A program made the position numbers and the translations under genes. This document shows, in pieces, positions 7,501 through 7,774 of a stretch of 7,774 bases of DNA (positions within the stretch are counted from its first letter, which is position 1; the number at the start of each line of letters is the position of its first letter). Under the pieces are notes generated by a model that saw nothing but the letters and a program-made list of their open reading frames with translations, made no database searches and was not told the DNA's origin. Source of the DNA: CAZGRP01 sp964527995 (lineage in GTDB: Bacteria; Zhuqueibacterota; Zhuqueibacteria; Oceanimicrobiales; CAZGRP01); contig CAZGRP010000115.1 of assembly GCA_964527995.1 (NCBI GenBank), positions 1 to 7,774 of the forward strand, in the 5' to 3' direction.

Positions 7501-7774
7501 AAGATCGACTGCCGCACATCTTTGACCGTTTTTACCAGGTGGAAAGCGGCGACACGCGCGACTATGAAGGCACCGGCATCGGGCTTGCCTTGGCGAAAGA
7601 GCTGGTTGAATTGCATTCGGGAGAGATTCGAGTCACCAGCAAGGTCGGCATGGGCACCGTGTTCAAAGTACGGCTGCCGCTGGGACGCGCACACCTCTCT
7701 AATGAACAAATTGTCGGGTCTGTGCCATCAGACGAAGACATCACTCGTAGCCGAAGTGGCAACACTTCGGAAAC
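4545..7774 (+). CDS. Hybrid two-component system sensor kinase (propeller/Y_Y_Y/HisKA/HATPase), 3' end beyond window
   Basis: ATG 4545 opens a frame I translated to the window end: 1076 codons, no stop. It encodes a one-protein signalling system that senses a periplasmic ligand (often an oligosaccharide in this family; not known here) and phosphorylates its own C-terminal receiver. Layout: signal peptide (about 1-20, MRTSLISILLLQF then a cut near VSG-Q); a large beta-propeller sensor (about 25-650) starting with the QNWQILQDKHG/ILQYDGQSW motif and including Reg_prop-like blades at 310-329 (W320) and 626-645; FPALIRRV at about 657; Y_Y_Y domain about 690-767; membrane helix about 774-791; HisKA with H830 in NISHEFRTP; HATPase with N box (N946 in SNAIKF), G1 (D979-SGIGI), F box (FDRFYQ, 993-998) and G2 (GTGIGL, 1009-1014). 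All kinase motifs are intact. The acidic, serine-rich linker at the end matches the linker before the receiver in the upstream paralog, so REC and AraC domains are expected next. No good ribosome site precedes the ATG; the ATGA overlap suggests coupled translation. G+C is lower than in the upstream genes. Confidence 0.9.
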   Translation, partial: MRTSLISILLLQFTIGIVSGQTPAHPETGLPFIQNYPPQTTGGDAQNWQILQDKHGMIYSANSAGILQYDGQSWRIIPSPDHSAIRSLAIDKSGTVYFGARSDFGYLAADSAGTLETVSLVSMLKSEDREFERIENILSTDAGIYFLSRERLFRWSDNEIQVWYGTKPFQRAFAVNDVVYLLQEDVGLLQMSADSLRLLPDGQKFAHQLVYAITAYPSPRYQKLLKNDTAILIATHTDGLYLHDGKSLRPFKTEVDDFLKESRIFHMARLPDGSYAIATLKAGVLIIDKTGRFLFQIDKRSGLLTNDVKSIYLDGHGDMWLGLQTGIARVEHSSPLSIFNEQTGFIGSLGAIIRHQGTLYAAGSQGVLYLAPPSKSTNFRPKSTLPASRFVAVSGIKATSWGLLSVNQSLFAATEDGIFQIKNDEGWLIPASSKKKLFALTLTRSKYDSNRVFVGLIDGVATLKRIRDKWINQGRILSTGRRVYNLVEMNKTELWLETRSDVVIRAEFSGKGFQSPTMDYYNPAAGLPAGQEAHLVRSGSNLFAYTPRQMFRFDEEEDRFVPDTTFGIPFTDGGSYYSFLINGERGHAWMEHAGGTMRVAFRDQSGAYRWLSEPFVKTPHGLIWALYRDKNGTIWFGGDDVLFRYAPPTRKISRADFPALIRRVATVNSDSTIFGGAPLDEGLSAPAIAYRDNALRFECAAPSYDAPAANQFQYFLEGFDQGWSRWSAEAKKDYTNLPEGEYVFRVRARDVYGHESREAAFAFTILPPWYRTWWAYGLYVLLASAILYGIRAYELNRIRLKDQLKMKRFEAEKLKELDQMRSSFFANISHEFRTPLTLILGQIESLQTEIGNQSHTKKLDMAIRHARRMRELVNQLLDVAKLEAGEMSIRAQVANVVPFLRKLFASFESLAKQKKLGMRFYAERDSIDVYYEAEKLEKVFVNLVSNAIKFTPEGGEISASVRVSQEKGTAGWVEIEVRDSGIGISEDRLPHIFDRFYQVESGDTRDYEGTGIGLALAKELVELHSGEIRVTSKVGMGTVFKVRLPLGRAHLSNEQIVGSVPSDEDITRSRSGNTSE

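Overview
The window holds three plus-strand coding regions. In order they are a complete exported M1-family zinc metallopeptidase, a short intergenic region with a good sigma70-like promoter, and two tandem members of the hybrid two-component system (HTCS) family. HTCS proteins carry a periplasmic beta-propeller sensor, a histidine kinase, a receiver and an AraC-type DNA-binding domain. No RNA gene, insertion sequence, CRISPR array or attachment site was seen. The protein types (signal-bearing M1 peptidase, Reg_prop/Y_Y_Y HTCS proteins) are typical of Bacteroidota and relatives such as Calditrichota/KSB1-like lineages, and also occur in Acidobacteriota. The exact phylum cannot be read from this window.

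Region 1 (1-2832): a peptidase of 876 residues if it starts at ATG 202. It has the full M1 signature and a C-terminal helical domain. It probably trims peptides outside the cytoplasm. Nothing ties its function to the genes downstream.

Region 2 (2833-3111): no convincing gene. It holds a perfect 12-base palindrome and a TTGACA-17-TAAATT promoter candidate pointing toward the HTCS pair.

Region 3 (3112-4548): a strikingly condensed HTCS open frame of 478 codons. It keeps pieces of every HTCS module in the correct order. It has lost the signal peptide and most of the propeller, the Y_Y_Y domain, about 114 residues of the kinase core (N and G1 boxes), and the receiver's phosphoacceptor part with the start of the AraC domain. 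All four internal losses keep the reading frame and there is no stop. It is best read as a decayed or recombined paralog.

Region 4 (4545-7774, runs off the edge): its ATG overlaps the stop of the condensed gene in an ATGA junction. Translating by hand gives 1076 codons with no stop to the end of the window. The product has a signal peptide, a large propeller sensor, Y_Y_Y, one membrane helix and an intact HisKA/HATPase core. The receiver and AraC domains are expected beyond the window. The intact gene is visibly less GC-rich than the two genes before it.
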